This document shows positions 12,772 to 19,962 of a DNA stretch of 26,584 bases, piece by piece. This DNA is from Candidatus Yonathbacteria bacterium CG17_big_fil_post_rev_8_21_14_2_50_43_9 (GTDB lineage: Bacteria; Patescibacteriota; Minisyncoccia; Phycocordibacterales; UBA1550). The stretch is from assembly GCA_002771015.1 (NCBI GenBank), contig PCUO01000007.1:10388-36971 (forward strand), written 5' to 3'. The position numbers and the translations under genes are program-made. The notes under the pieces are model-generated. The model worked only from the letters and a program-made list of their open reading frames with translations, was not told the origin of the DNA and did no database searches. Every line of letters starts with the position of its first letter. Positions within the stretch are counted from its first letter, which is position 1.

Positions 12772-13293
12772 GCCCAAAAAGGGTTCACTTTGGTGGAGAT
12801 GATTATCTACATCGCTTTTTTTGCGATTCTGTCTGTTCTCTCCATCAACGCAACAATTTTGGTAATGAAGTCATTTTACACACTGCGTATAAATCAAAGC
12901 ATAAGTCAATCTGCCACGACCGCGCTTGAGAGAATGAGTCGCGAGATTCGAAATGCGTACAGCATTGATATGGTCAACAGCACTTTTGGCACGAACCCCG
13001 GCAGGCTAACGCTCCTAACAAAAGACGATCTAGGCGCCCTAACTACCATTGAGTTTTATACTACTGCTGGCAACCAGATCAATATGAAGGTTGGTGGTGT
13101 TGAACAAGGGTCGTTAATGACAAAAACGGTTTTAGCGACTAATCTTGTTTTTCGTTCAATGTACAACGGAACAGCGACTTCTACGAATTCAAAAGCGGTC
13201 AAAATTGAAATGACACTTGCCGACAACAGGGCTGGTATCTCTAAAACAGTAAAGTATTATGATACTATAGTATTGAGAGGTTCAATGCATTAA
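12694..13293 (+). CDS. Type IV pseudopilin 3 (PilW/GspJ-like)
   Basis: A 199-residue prepilin-like protein. The cleavage motif is G30|FTLVEMIIYIAFFAILSVL with Glu at +5. The mature region includes ATTALERMSREIRNAYSIDM, the SxSxxxALxxMxREIRxA pattern seen in PilW/GspJ-like minor pilins. The 30-residue leader, very basic and Ile-rich (MEYRIKKIIQRGIKNIQ...), is encoded by the heptamer array at 12681-12771 and has no in-frame ATG, GTG or TTG inside it. Gene spacing to the neighbours is 18 and 6 bases, so it is part of the operon. Confidence 0.87.
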   Translation: MEYRIKKIIQRGIKNIQNSIFKIRYSAQKGFTLVEMIIYIAFFAILSVLSINATILVMKSFYTLRINQSISQSATTALERMSREIRNAYSIDMVNSTFGTNPGRLTLLTKDDLGALTTIEFYTTAGNQINMKVGGVEQGSLMTKTVLATNLVFRSMYNGTATSTNSKAVKIEMTLADNRAGISKTVKYYDTIVLRGSMH

Positions 13294-13299
13294 TTCAGT

Positions 13300-14646
13300 A
13301 TGAGCAAGCACTACGTCAATCGTAAAAAGGGAGCCGCAATCATTACCGCTGTTATATTTTTTGTCGTTATTTCTGTTACTATGGCGGTCGGACTTTCTTC
13401 TCCTGTTGTCCGCGAGTATGTAACTGCGCGCGATTTTGAGAAATCCAAGGGCGCGTATTATTTGTCTGAAGCCGGAATGGAGGATGCTGTTTACCGTCTT
13501 AGGAAACCAAGAGCGATTGACGCGCAAGAAGTTATTTCACTCGGTGGCAACACTGCAACAACGACTATTACAACTGTAAGCGCAACACAAAAGACCATAA
13601 GCTCTCTTGGTGATATTTTTAGAAACACACGTAGGGTAAAATCCACAATTACCACTACAACTGGTGAGTCGTTTGTGTATGGTGTGTGGGCCGGGCAAGG
13701 TGGCGTTAGAATGAATGGTAATCTTATCAACTCATATATTTCTGGAAACCTCTATTCAATAGGACCTATTTGTGGCGGTGGAAGTTCTGGTGCAACATGT
13801 ACTGGAGGCAGTGGAGCGAGCTTAATTACGGGAACTGTTATTTCTGGAGGAACTTCAGGATTAAATGGGACTATTGGTAGAATTCAAAATCAAGGAGATG
13901 CTTCTATGTACGCGGGGACCATCAAGAGTTCAACAATTTCAGGTGTAGCATATTGCAACACAATCTCAGGTTCTTCAACCTCCACTTGCCAGACACTTCC
14001 TGTACAGCCACCAGTAGAGCTCCCTATTACTCGAGGAGATATAGAAAACTGGGAAGCAATATCTACGGCAGGGGGAAGTGTGACGTGTACAGGCGGTAAG
14101 TATTATATTAATGGTACAATAAGCATTGGTCCTAAAAAGATTCCTTGTGATTTAGAAACAAGTGGAAGCAACTACACTATTACACTCACGGGGCCCATCT
14201 GGGTAGAAGGTGATATTAAAATTAATAACAACCAATCATGGCGCGTTGACCCATCTCTTGTGGGGCAAAGTATTATGGTAATTGCAGACAAGCAAACTGC
14301 GAGTACAACAGCCGGTACAATTGAAATTGAAAACAATCCAGTATTTTCTGGTGCCCCTGGTGGAAATTCGTGGGTGATGCTTCTATCGGAAAACACAGGT
14401 GCTTCTATTGGTGCTGACGCAGAGGCTATTTGGCTTGAAAACAATGTATCCGGTGCACTCCTTCTCTACGCTAGACTCGGGGATGTTAAATTACAGAATA
14501 ACTCTAATATTAATGAGGTTACAGCGTATCAGATAACATTAGAAAATAATGCTGTAGTGAATTATCTTTCAGGGTTACAAAATACGCTGTTTACTTCAGG
14601 GCCTGGGGGCGCGTGGTATGTGCAGGGCTGGAAGGAAGGGCAGTAA
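13300..14646 (+). CDS. PilX-like pilus-associated protein with a beta-helix-like tail
   Basis: A 448-residue protein. The N-terminus (KKGAAIITAVIFFVVISVTM, about 10-29) is a hydrophobic helix like that of PilX, and is followed by AYYLSEAGMEDAVYRLRK, a pattern typical of PilX_N domains. There is no Glu at +5. The remainder is rich in Gly, Ser, Thr and Asn. It contains short repeats such as GNLINSYISGNLYSIG and IEIENNPVFSG and WLENNVSGALLLYARLGDVK, which suggest a right-handed beta-helix or bactofilin-like fold. Three Cys pairs in the middle could form disulfides. It is the last gene of the pilus operon, before a large terminator, and may be exposed at the pilus tip. Confidence 0.82.
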   Translation: MSKHYVNRKKGAAIITAVIFFVVISVTMAVGLSSPVVREYVTARDFEKSKGAYYLSEAGMEDAVYRLRKPRAIDAQEVISLGGNTATTTITTVSATQKTISSLGDIFRNTRRVKSTITTTTGESFVYGVWAGQGGVRMNGNLINSYISGNLYSIGPICGGGSSGATCTGGSGASLITGTVISGGTSGLNGTIGRIQNQGDASMYAGTIKSSTISGVAYCNTISGSSTSTCQTLPVQPPVELPITRGDIENWEAISTAGGSVTCTGGKYYINGTISIGPKKIPCDLETSGSNYTITLTGPIWVEGDIKINNNQSWRVDPSLVGQSIMVIADKQTASTTAGTIEIENNPVFSGAPGGNSWVMLLSENTGASIGADAEAIWLENNVSGALLLYARLGDVKLQNNSNINEVTAYQITLENNAVVNYLSGLQNTLFTSGPGGAWYVQGWKEGQ

Positions 14647-14670
14647 ACTAGTTAAAAGTCGAAAGTGGTT

Positions 14671-14741
14671 GCGAAAAACAAAAATAAAGGACCGTCCTTT
14701 TTAAATTCAGAAAGGACGGTCCTTTATTTTTATTTTTTCGC
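14671..14741 (+). terminator. Large terminator closing the pilus operon
   Basis: A perfect 20-bp stem, AAAATAAAGGACCGTCCTTT (14681-14700) with its complement at 14711-14730, extends almost perfectly to about 30 bp (14671-14741). The loop is ten bases. T-rich sequence lies on the 3' side. It ends 15 bases before the tpiA extended -10. Confidence 0.9.
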
Positions 14742-14755
14742 ACCTGAAAACTCTG

Positions 14756-14764
14756 TGATATAAT
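14756..14764 (+). promoter_or_regulatory. tpiA extended -10 promoter (leaderless)
   Basis: TGA-TATAAT, then exactly six bases to the tpiA ATG at 14771. No good -35 is visible, which is acceptable for an extended -10. Confidence 0.6.
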
Positions 14765-14770
14765 GATGGT

Positions 14771-15538
14771 ATGAAAATCAAAAAACTCATCATCGGCAAC
14801 TGGAAAATGTACCCCGCGAGTTTAAAAGACGCAAAGGCAAAGTTTACAGCAATAAAAAAGGTCGCAGGAAAACTCGCCAATGTCCAGACAGTTATTTGCC
14901 CACCTTTAGTGTACGTGAGCGAGATTAAAAAATTTGTGAGCGGGCGACGCATTGTTGTGGGCGCGCAAAATGCGTGGTTCGAAACAGAAGGCGCGTTTAC
15001 TGGAGAGGTTTCCATAGCAATGCTTGCGTCTGTTGGCGCAGAGTATGTTATAGTCGGTCATTCTGAACGGCGCGCGATTGGTGAGAGTGATGAGTTGATA
15101 AACAAAAAAGTTTTAGCAGGCGTAAAAGCTGGGATGACAATTGTGTTGTGTGTTGGTGAGCGCGAGCGTGACCCAGACGGCGTGTATCTAAAGTTTATTA
15201 CTGAGCAGATAAAAGAGGCCCTTCATGGCGTACAAAAAAAGGAGCTAAAGAAAATTGTTATTGCGTATGAACCAATCTGGGCAATAGGCAAAAATGCAAT
15301 CCACCCAGCATCTCCAGATGACGCCCTTGAGGTTTCAATATTAATCAAAAGGACTCTGGCGGATTTGTATGGAAAAGACGGCAGTGTAATTCAGGTTCTT
15401 TACGGCGGTTCTGTGGACTCAAAAAATGCGTGGGAGTTCATACTCAAGTCCCAAGTCAACGGCCTCCTCGTCGGCCGCGCAAGCTTGGACCCAAAGATTT
15501 TTGGAGAAATATTAAAAAGCGCGGATACGATTAAATAA
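14771..15538 (+). CDS. tpiA: Triosephosphate isomerase
   Basis: Interconverts dihydroxyacetone phosphate and glyceraldehyde 3-phosphate in glycolysis. It is a 255-residue TIM barrel. Catalytic residues are present: Asn10 and Lys12 in GNWKMYP, His97 in VIVGHSERR (93-101), and Glu167 in AYEPIWAIG (165-173). Phosphate contacts are YGGSV (211-215) and GLLVGRASL (231-239). The mobile loop 6 differs from the textbook form: after WAIG it reads KNAIHPAS instead of TGKTAT. The reaction should still be supported because the catalytic Glu and the hinge Pro/Trp remain. The start is fixed by the -10 element six bases upstream. pgk is the next core gene. Confidence 0.96.
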   Translation: MKIKKLIIGNWKMYPASLKDAKAKFTAIKKVAGKLANVQTVICPPLVYVSEIKKFVSGRRIVVGAQNAWFETEGAFTGEVSIAMLASVGAEYVIVGHSERRAIGESDELINKKVLAGVKAGMTIVLCVGERERDPDGVYLKFITEQIKEALHGVQKKELKKIVIAYEPIWAIGKNAIHPASPDDALEVSILIKRTLADLYGKDGSVIQVLYGGSVDSKNAWEFILKSQVNGLLVGRASLDPKIFGEILKSADTIK

Positions 15539-15559
15539 AAAGCTTGCCTAAATTTTATA

Positions 15560-16078
15560 ATGAAGAAACCAACAACCTTGAGTTATGCAACATGGAACCC
15601 AAGCAATATTAAGGATCTTTCTTTTCCAAAAAATTTAGTATTAAAAAATACGAGTTGGGTTATTGTAGGACTCAATCCATCTAAGCGCATCTCTTTCCCA
15701 GAAAATTTTCATATGGGGAAATTTGACAAGTGGCATAGTCTTGCGTTTATACATAACGAGATTGAGGGGGCATCAATGCTTGATTTGATTGACGAAGTAG
15801 ACTTAAATTCAAAAAATATTATTAAAAAATGGAAAGTGAATAATAATTGGAGAAAAAAACAAATTGCACGGTTTATCGCAGAAATAGAATTTCTTTTTAA
15901 AAAAGATAAACCTAATTTATTATGCATCGGCAAAAATGCATCAGAGTTGATTTTAAAAGGGAAGGGAATTATTAGGTTATTTTCTAGAATGCATGTTGTT
16001 TCCAATCCAAATGGAGTTCGGGTTAAGGGGGCACAACAGGAGTATGTAAAAATGGTAAATAAATGTGCAGATAACTAA
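15560..16078 (+). CDS. Hypothetical AT-rich protein with a GLNPS motif
   Basis: A 172-residue soluble protein of unknown function. It contains VIVGLNPSKRISFPENF (34-50), WHSLAFIHNEIEGASMLDL and LLCIGKNASELILKGKG. The GLNPS opening and the later hydrophobic I-G-K-N-A turn recall DUF1643 and uracil-DNA-glycosylase-like folds, but similarity is too thin for a firm call. The gene is visibly more AT-rich than tpiA and pgk, with long A runs and AAA/AAT/ATT codons, and it separates two glycolysis genes, so recent acquisition is likely. The start is uncertain: a TATAAT overlaps the ATG, while TAAATT lies five bases before it. Confidence 0.7.
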   Translation: MKKPTTLSYATWNPSNIKDLSFPKNLVLKNTSWVIVGLNPSKRISFPENFHMGKFDKWHSLAFIHNEIEGASMLDLIDEVDLNSKNIIKKWKVNNNWRKKQIARFIAEIEFLFKKDKPNLLCIGKNASELILKGKGIIRLFSRMHVVSNPNGVRVKGAQQEYVKMVNKCADN

Positions 16079-16086
16079 TGTACCTG

Positions 16087-16095
16087 TGCTAATAT
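16087..16095 (+). promoter_or_regulatory. pgk extended -10 promoter (leaderless)
   Basis: TGC-TAATAT, then exactly six bases (AGTCAA) to the pgk ATG at 16102. Confidence 0.55.
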
Positions 16096-16101
16096 AGTCA
16101 A

Positions 16102-17253
16102 ATGAAACAGCAAATCCTCCCCACCGTAAAAGACATTAAGAATCTCAAAGGTAAGCGAGTGGTGCTTCGTTTGGATTTCAATGTGCCAATCAAGAATGGG
16201 AGGATAGTGGAGACGATGCGTATTGACCGCGCGATACCGACTATTGAATACCTGCGCAAGAAAAAAGCGCGCATAGTTATTTTTTCGCACATAGGCAAAG
16301 ACGCGACATCGTCTCTAAAACCAGTTGCGCAATATCTTTCAGGAACGATGAATATCGGTTTCGTTCCAGACTTTCGCACAGAGGAAGCGCGAGCAATCGC
16401 AGATGGTCTTCCTGAAGGGGGTGTGGTTCTTTTTGAAAATCTTCGCTTGGACGATCTAGAAACAAAAAACGATCCAGCGTTTGCAAAATATCTCGCGTCA
16501 TTTGGCGAGGTGTATGTGAACGATGCTTTTGCTGTTTTACACCGAGCTCACGCGTCCGTTGTCGGTATTACAAAGTATCTTCCAAGCTACGCTGGTCTAC
16601 TTATTGCAGACGAGATAAAACATTTGTCGCTTGCGCTAAAGCCAAAGCATCCATTTTTGTTTATTCTTGGCGGGGCAAAGTTTGAAACAAAGATGCCTTT
16701 GATGAAAAAGTTTATGAAGATTGCTGACAAAGTGTTCGTTGGAGGTATTCTTGCAAATGACTTTTTTCACGACCAAGGCATTGAGGTAGGAAAGTCTTTT
16801 GTTGATAAGTATAGTTTTAAACTCTTGCCACTTTTGAAGAAAGGAAAAATAATTTTGCCAACTGATGTGATTGTGAAAAATGGCGATGGGAATAAAACAA
16901 GCGTGAAAAAGTTGAGCGAGATTTTATCTGGAGACAGCATTGTTGATGTTGGACCGGAGACTATTAAAAATTTATCGCCAATACTAAAAAAAGCAAAGCT
17001 TATTGTATGGAACGGGCCTATTGGATTTTACGAGGGAGGTTTTGATAGGGCAACCATTGCGCTTTTGAAAGCGATAACGGAGGTCAAAGCAACATCAATC
17101 ATAGGTGGGGGAGATACTGCGGTTATTGTAGAGAAACTTGGCGTAGCAAAGAAACTTTCATTTGTATCCACAGGCGGTGGGGCAACTCTAGACTATCTTT
17201 CAGATGGCAAGCTTCCTGGGATTGAAGCGATAGTGAAGTGTAAGAAAAGATAA
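16102..17253 (+). CDS. pgk: Phosphoglycerate kinase
   Basis: Transfers phosphate from 1,3-bisphosphoglycerate to ADP in glycolysis. The 383 residues are slightly shorter than typical (390-400). Visible motifs are VLRLDFNVP (21-29), FSHIGK (61-66), VLFENLRL (about 102-109), ILGGAKFETK, VWNGPIGFYE and IGGGDTAV. Two substrate-site positions differ from the common form: SHLGRP is SHIGKD, and ENLRF is ENLRL. Lys for Arg keeps the charge. The C-terminal nucleotide-binding domain is complete. The start is fixed by the -10 six bases upstream. The MFS gene begins five bases after the stop and is probably co-transcribed. Confidence 0.95.
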   Translation: MKQQILPTVKDIKNLKGKRVVLRLDFNVPIKNGRIVETMRIDRAIPTIEYLRKKKARIVIFSHIGKDATSSLKPVAQYLSGTMNIGFVPDFRTEEARAIADGLPEGGVVLFENLRLDDLETKNDPAFAKYLASFGEVYVNDAFAVLHRAHASVVGITKYLPSYAGLLIADEIKHLSLALKPKHPFLFILGGAKFETKMPLMKKFMKIADKVFVGGILANDFFHDQGIEVGKSFVDKYSFKLLPLLKKGKIILPTDVIVKNGDGNKTSVKKLSEILSGDSIVDVGPETIKNLSPILKKAKLIVWNGPIGFYEGGFDRATIALLKAITEVKATSIIGGGDTAVIVEKLGVAKKLSFVSTGGGATLDYLSDGKLPGIEAIVKCKKR

Positions 17254-17258
17254 GCTCT

Positions 17259-18509
17259 ATGATGTCTCATTCTCAAAAAGACCCAGCGCGCAAGATTGTC
17301 CCGCTGGTTTTCATAACAGTTTTAATTGATATGTTGGGAATAGGAATCCTCATTCCAGTCATTCCTCAGCTTTTTACAAACCCACAGTCACCGCACTATA
17401 TACTGGCAAGCACTGCGTATGGTGAAAGTGGGTATTTTTTGGTCGGGCTTTTGCTCGCGCTGTATGCTGGCGGAATGTTTCTCTCCGCGCCAATTTTTGG
17501 AGAACTCTCTGACAGATACGGTCGCAAAAAAATGCTTTCATTGGCGCTTACTGGAGGGGCTCTGTCGTATGCATTATTTGCTTTTGCAGTTGCAACACAA
17601 AATATTCCTTTGCTTCTTTTTGCGCGTGTCACTGGTGGTTTGTCTGCAGGAAACATTGGTATCGCGCAAGCTGTCATTGCGGATATTACTCCTCCAGCGC
17701 TTCTTGCCGGACGTTTCGGTCTTATTGGCGCGGCGTTTGGCATCGGCTTTATTCTTGGACCATCGCTAGGAGGCATACTTTCAAATCCCAAAGGCCTCGG
17801 CATTTTTGGAGCTTCGACACCATTTTGGTTTTCAGCATTTCTAGCTGGCGTGAATGTTCTATGGGTACTGTTTGTTTTGCCTGAAACAAACAAGCATATA
17901 GAGAGGATACACAAAAACCTTTCGCTTCTTCGTTCATTTACAAACATCGCTAAAGCTTTTCGCCCGTCAAAGCTCCGCGCTCTTTTCGGCGTTAACTTTT
18001 TATTTCAAGCAGGTTTCTCATTCTATACATCGTTTCTAGGGGTGCTACTTGTGTATCGTTTTGCGATGAGTGAGGTGGATATCGGAACATATTTTAGTTT
18101 TGTGGGGATATTTATTGTTCTTACTCAGGGGCTCATCACGCGCCCTGTGACAAAGCGATTTACAGAAAAACAAATCCTTAGCAAAATGATCCCAGCAGTT
18201 TCGTTGATAATCATTCTGATTGCGCTTGCTCCCACCGAGACTACTCTGTATTTGATTGCCCCATTTTTTGCGGTTGCAGTAGGGCTCTCAATGGCAAACC
18301 TTACGTCAGCAGTGAGCCGACGTGCTGGAGATACTATTCAAGGCGAAGTGCTGGGAATTAACAGCAGTGTCAATGCGCTCGCGCAAGCGTTTCCTCCGCT
18401 TCTAGGTGGAGTAATAGCTACGCTTTCCACCCCTGCCACAGCGCTTCTTGTAGGCGCGACCTCTGTTGCATTTGCCGCATACGGGTACAAGCATGTTACG
18501 CACGACTAA
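17259..18509 (+). CDS. Major facilitator superfamily transporter, DHA1/TetA-like
   Basis: A 416-residue, 12-helix membrane transporter. The first helix, LVFITVLIDMLGIGILIPVI, and the loop 2-3 motif A, GELSDRYGRKKML (81-93), are typical of drug:proton antiporters of the TCR/Tet(A) type. Other family features are LLFARVTGGLSAGNIGIAQA and GAAFGIGFILGPSLGG (motif C-like, in helix 5). The substrate cannot be told from sequence; export of a drug or metabolite is the family expectation. It follows pgk by five bases and ends at a strong bidirectional terminator. A second in-frame ATG directly follows the first. Confidence 0.9.
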   Translation: MMSHSQKDPARKIVPLVFITVLIDMLGIGILIPVIPQLFTNPQSPHYILASTAYGESGYFLVGLLLALYAGGMFLSAPIFGELSDRYGRKKMLSLALTGGALSYALFAFAVATQNIPLLLFARVTGGLSAGNIGIAQAVIADITPPALLAGRFGLIGAAFGIGFILGPSLGGILSNPKGLGIFGASTPFWFSAFLAGVNVLWVLFVLPETNKHIERIHKNLSLLRSFTNIAKAFRPSKLRALFGVNFLFQAGFSFYTSFLGVLLVYRFAMSEVDIGTYFSFVGIFIVLTQGLITRPVTKRFTEKQILSKMIPAVSLIIILIALAPTETTLYLIAPFFAVAVGLSMANLTSAVSRRAGDTIQGEVLGINSSVNALAQAFPPLLGGVIATLSTPATALLVGATSVAFAAYGYKHVTHD

Positions 18510-18552
18510 AAAGTCAGCCGAGCACAATTCTTGTGCTCGGCTGACTTTTTAG
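18506..18552. terminator. Bidirectional terminator between convergent genes
   Basis: A perfect 22-bp stem, CTAAAAAGTCAGCCGAGCAC and onwards, around a TTC loop, with A5 on one side and T5 on the other. It serves the MFS gene (plus) and the YtxH-like gene (minus), and its arms overlap the MFS stop codon. Confidence 0.92.
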
Positions 18553-18555
18553 TGT

Positions 18556-18933
18556 TTACTTAGTCTTTTTTACTGTTTTCCTAGCGTGTTTCTTCTTTTG
18601 CGCTGGTGAAATTGATTTCTTTATGTTCTTCCAGTGTCCGTGAAGTTCTTTCATCATTGCGTCCACTTCTGCAGGGTCTATGTTTTTTATAGCTTTATAT
18701 TTTGATGCAACCTTGTCTACGATCATCGCATATTGTTCCTCGGTTACATCTTTCATTTTTTCTACACCTTCAAGCACTTCGCCTTTTGCTTTAAGCATCC
18801 ATCCGCGAACTTTCTTTCTATTTCTTGCTCCATCCTTGCTTCCATATAGAAAATATCCCGCTGCCGCAAGCGCTGCAATAGCCGCCACTCCCGCGCCAAT
18901 AGCCACATTTGTTCCTGTTGTTTTTTTTGTCAT
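18556..18933 (-). CDS. YtxH-like membrane-anchored protein
   Basis: A 125-residue protein. The N-terminal helix NVAIGAGVAAIAALAAAGYFLYGS (about 9-32) is followed by KDGARNRKKVRGWMLKAKGE, the pattern of YtxH-like proteins, then a helical middle (EGVEKMKDVTEEQYAMIVDKV) and a very basic tail (KKKHARKTVKKTK). It is probably anchored in the cytoplasmic membrane with the charged part inside; the role is unknown. A TATAAA seven bases upstream of the ATG suggests a leaderless start. It lies 23 bases after the 91-residue membrane gene. Confidence 0.8.
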   Translation of the reverse strand: MTKKTTGTNVAIGAGVAAIAALAAAGYFLYGSKDGARNRKKVRGWMLKAKGEVLEGVEKMKDVTEEQYAMIVDKVASKYKAIKNIDPAEVDAMMKELHGHWKNIKKSISPAQKKKHARKTVKKTK

Positions 18934-18956
18934 ATTAATATTTATAAATTATTAAA

Positions 18957-19232
18957 CTACTTCTTTGATTTCATTTTATCTGTGGAAAAAGTCTGTACAA
19001 AAGCAATAATTTTTTGTAGTAAGCTCTCTCCCCGACCTTTTATCTTTTGACGCGCCGAGGCCGCTCCCTTTGCAAACCGCTCACTTTCTCTCCGTACGAT
19101 ATGTATCACCTCGCTTACGTCCTTAGCGGTACGAAGTATGTAGTAAAGCAGGACAGTCCCAAAAATCGCAATTACCACAATTGCGACAGTCGTAACCAAA
19201 AAGAAAATATCCATTTTTGCAAAAGCGTCCAT
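18957..19232 (-). CDS. Small membrane protein, unknown function
   Basis: A 91-residue protein with one hydrophobic helix (about 9-33, IFFLVTTVAIVVIAIFGTVL...) and a basic, helical cytoplasmic part that includes RTAKDVSEVIHIVRRESERF. The arrangement is DUF948-like, but no family is certain. The first ATG (19232) is preferred over Met7 because TTGCAT, a 16-base spacer and TATAAT end exactly six bases upstream. It is paired with the YtxH-like gene downstream, which suggests an envelope function. Confidence 0.75.
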   Translation of the reverse strand: MDAFAKMDIFFLVTTVAIVVIAIFGTVLLYYILRTAKDVSEVIHIVRRESERFAKGAASARQKIKGRGESLLQKIIAFVQTFSTDKMKSKK

Positions 19233-19238
19233 AGATGC

Positions 19239-19266
19239 ATTATACAGTTAATATCTAGCTATGCAA
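19239..19266 (-). promoter_or_regulatory. Promoter of the small membrane protein pair (leaderless)
   Basis: Minus strand: TTGCAT (19266-19261), 16-base spacer, TATAAT (19244-19239), six bases, ATG 19232. Confidence 0.65.
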
Positions 19267-19270
19267 AAAA

Positions 19271-19678
19271 TCACACAGAGTTTTTGATTTTTTGCGCCAC
19301 TTCTCGAGCCTCTCCTTCGTTGTATCCTCGTACCCCGTGCCAGTGAGTGAAGCCGTCACCGGAAAATCTGGGTATGATGTGGAGATGGGTGTGAAAAATG
19401 ATTTGACCAGCGATGGGGTCGTTGTTCATCTCAATATTTATACCGTCGGCAGAAAGCGCGCTCTTTATGGCGATTGAAAGTTTTTTCACGACCGTCATCA
19501 TGCGCGCTAGGGTTTTGTCGGGTGTTTCGTATAGGTTCAAGTGGTGAACTTTTGGAATAACGAGAGTGTGCCCAATATTTACTGGGTGAATATCTAGAAA
19601 GGCGAGCACAGTGTCGTCCTCGTAGACTTTTGTGCTGGGGATTTCACCAGCGATGATTTTGCATAATAGGCAGTCCAT
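19271..19678 (-). CDS. HIT-family nucleotide hydrolase (HINT-like)
   Basis: A 135-residue histidine-triad protein. The catalytic triad motif is HTHLHIIPR (96-104); Thr replaces the usual Val in H-V-H. CLLC near the N-terminus (3-6) with downstream histidines fits the zinc-binding HINT/HIT subfamily. HPVNIGHTLVIPKVHH (31-46) is also typical. These enzymes split AMP or other groups from nucleotide conjugates in the cytoplasm; the exact substrate is unknown. I chose ATG 19678 over one at 19714 because an extended -10 (TGC-TATAAT) ends six bases before it and the family starts at DCLLCKI. Confidence 0.92.
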   Translation of the reverse strand: MDCLLCKIIAGEIPSTKVYEDDTVLAFLDIHPVNIGHTLVIPKVHHLNLYETPDKTLARMMTVVKKLSIAIKSALSADGINIEMNNDPIAGQIIFHTHLHIIPRFSGDGFTHWHGVRGYNEGEAREVAQKIKNSV

Positions 19679-19684
19679 AAGTTC

Positions 19685-19693
19685 ATTATAGCA
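19685..19693 (-). promoter_or_regulatory. HIT gene extended -10 promoter (leaderless)
   Basis: Minus strand: TGC-TATAAT (19693-19685), then six bases (GAACTT) to ATG 19678. Confidence 0.6.
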
Positions 19694-19746
19694 AAAAACA
19701 TGGCAAGCGCGCATTTTTAATTTATCGTCGCGTAATACATGTTTCT

Positions 19747-19817
19747 GTCATTGCGAGTACCCGAAGCAATCCAGAGGTCGCGCCACACCGTGGATTGCTT
19801 CGGGTACTCGCAATGAC
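19747..19817. repeat. REP-like palindrome of a widespread type
   Basis: Perfect 26-base arms, GTCATTGCGAGTACCCGAAG and onwards, around a 19-base loop. The TCATTGCGAG...GAAGCAATCC wording matches a palindromic repeat seen in many unrelated bacterial genomes (recalled, not searched). Reading frames through it, such as one giving WIASGTRNDR, are artefacts. Confidence 0.85.
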
Positions 19818-19838
19818 GGTTTAGGAGACTTCCGTGAC

Positions 19839-19873
19839 CATTTTCGACTTTAGGACTTTTGACTTTATAGACT
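19839..19873 (+). repeat. Short heptamer-period tract upstream of recJ
   Basis: CATTTTC, GACTTTA, GGACTTT, TGACTTT, ATAGACT: five 7-base units with a drifting GACTTT core. It is the same kind of repeat as in the pilus region but shorter. The rest of 19694-19927 holds the REP-like palindrome and a TATATCG/CGATATA hairpin near 19874-19891, with no supported gene. Confidence 0.5.
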
Positions 19874-19927
19874 ATATCGAATACGATATATCGTCGGCAT
19901 TCGCTCGGGAACAATAATGAGTACATT

Positions 19928-19956
19928 TTGTTCACTCACTCATTTGACGATATAAT
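19928..19956 (+). promoter_or_regulatory. recJ promoter (leaderless)
   Basis: TTGTTC (19928-19933), 17-base spacer, exact TATAAT (19951-19956), six bases (ACCCCA), then ATG 19963. Confidence 0.7.
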
Positions 19957-19962
19957 ACCCCA

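Noticed and set aside
13255..13280. TACTATAGTA near the end of pseudopilin 3 as a third palindrome-family copy
   Set aside because: Only the 12-bp centre is palindromic; the flanks do not pair and the bases are explained by the coding sequence.
19717..19935. 72-codon minus-strand frame containing WIASGTRNDR
   Set aside because: It is a translation of the REP-like palindrome at 19747-19817, a known source of false ORFs.
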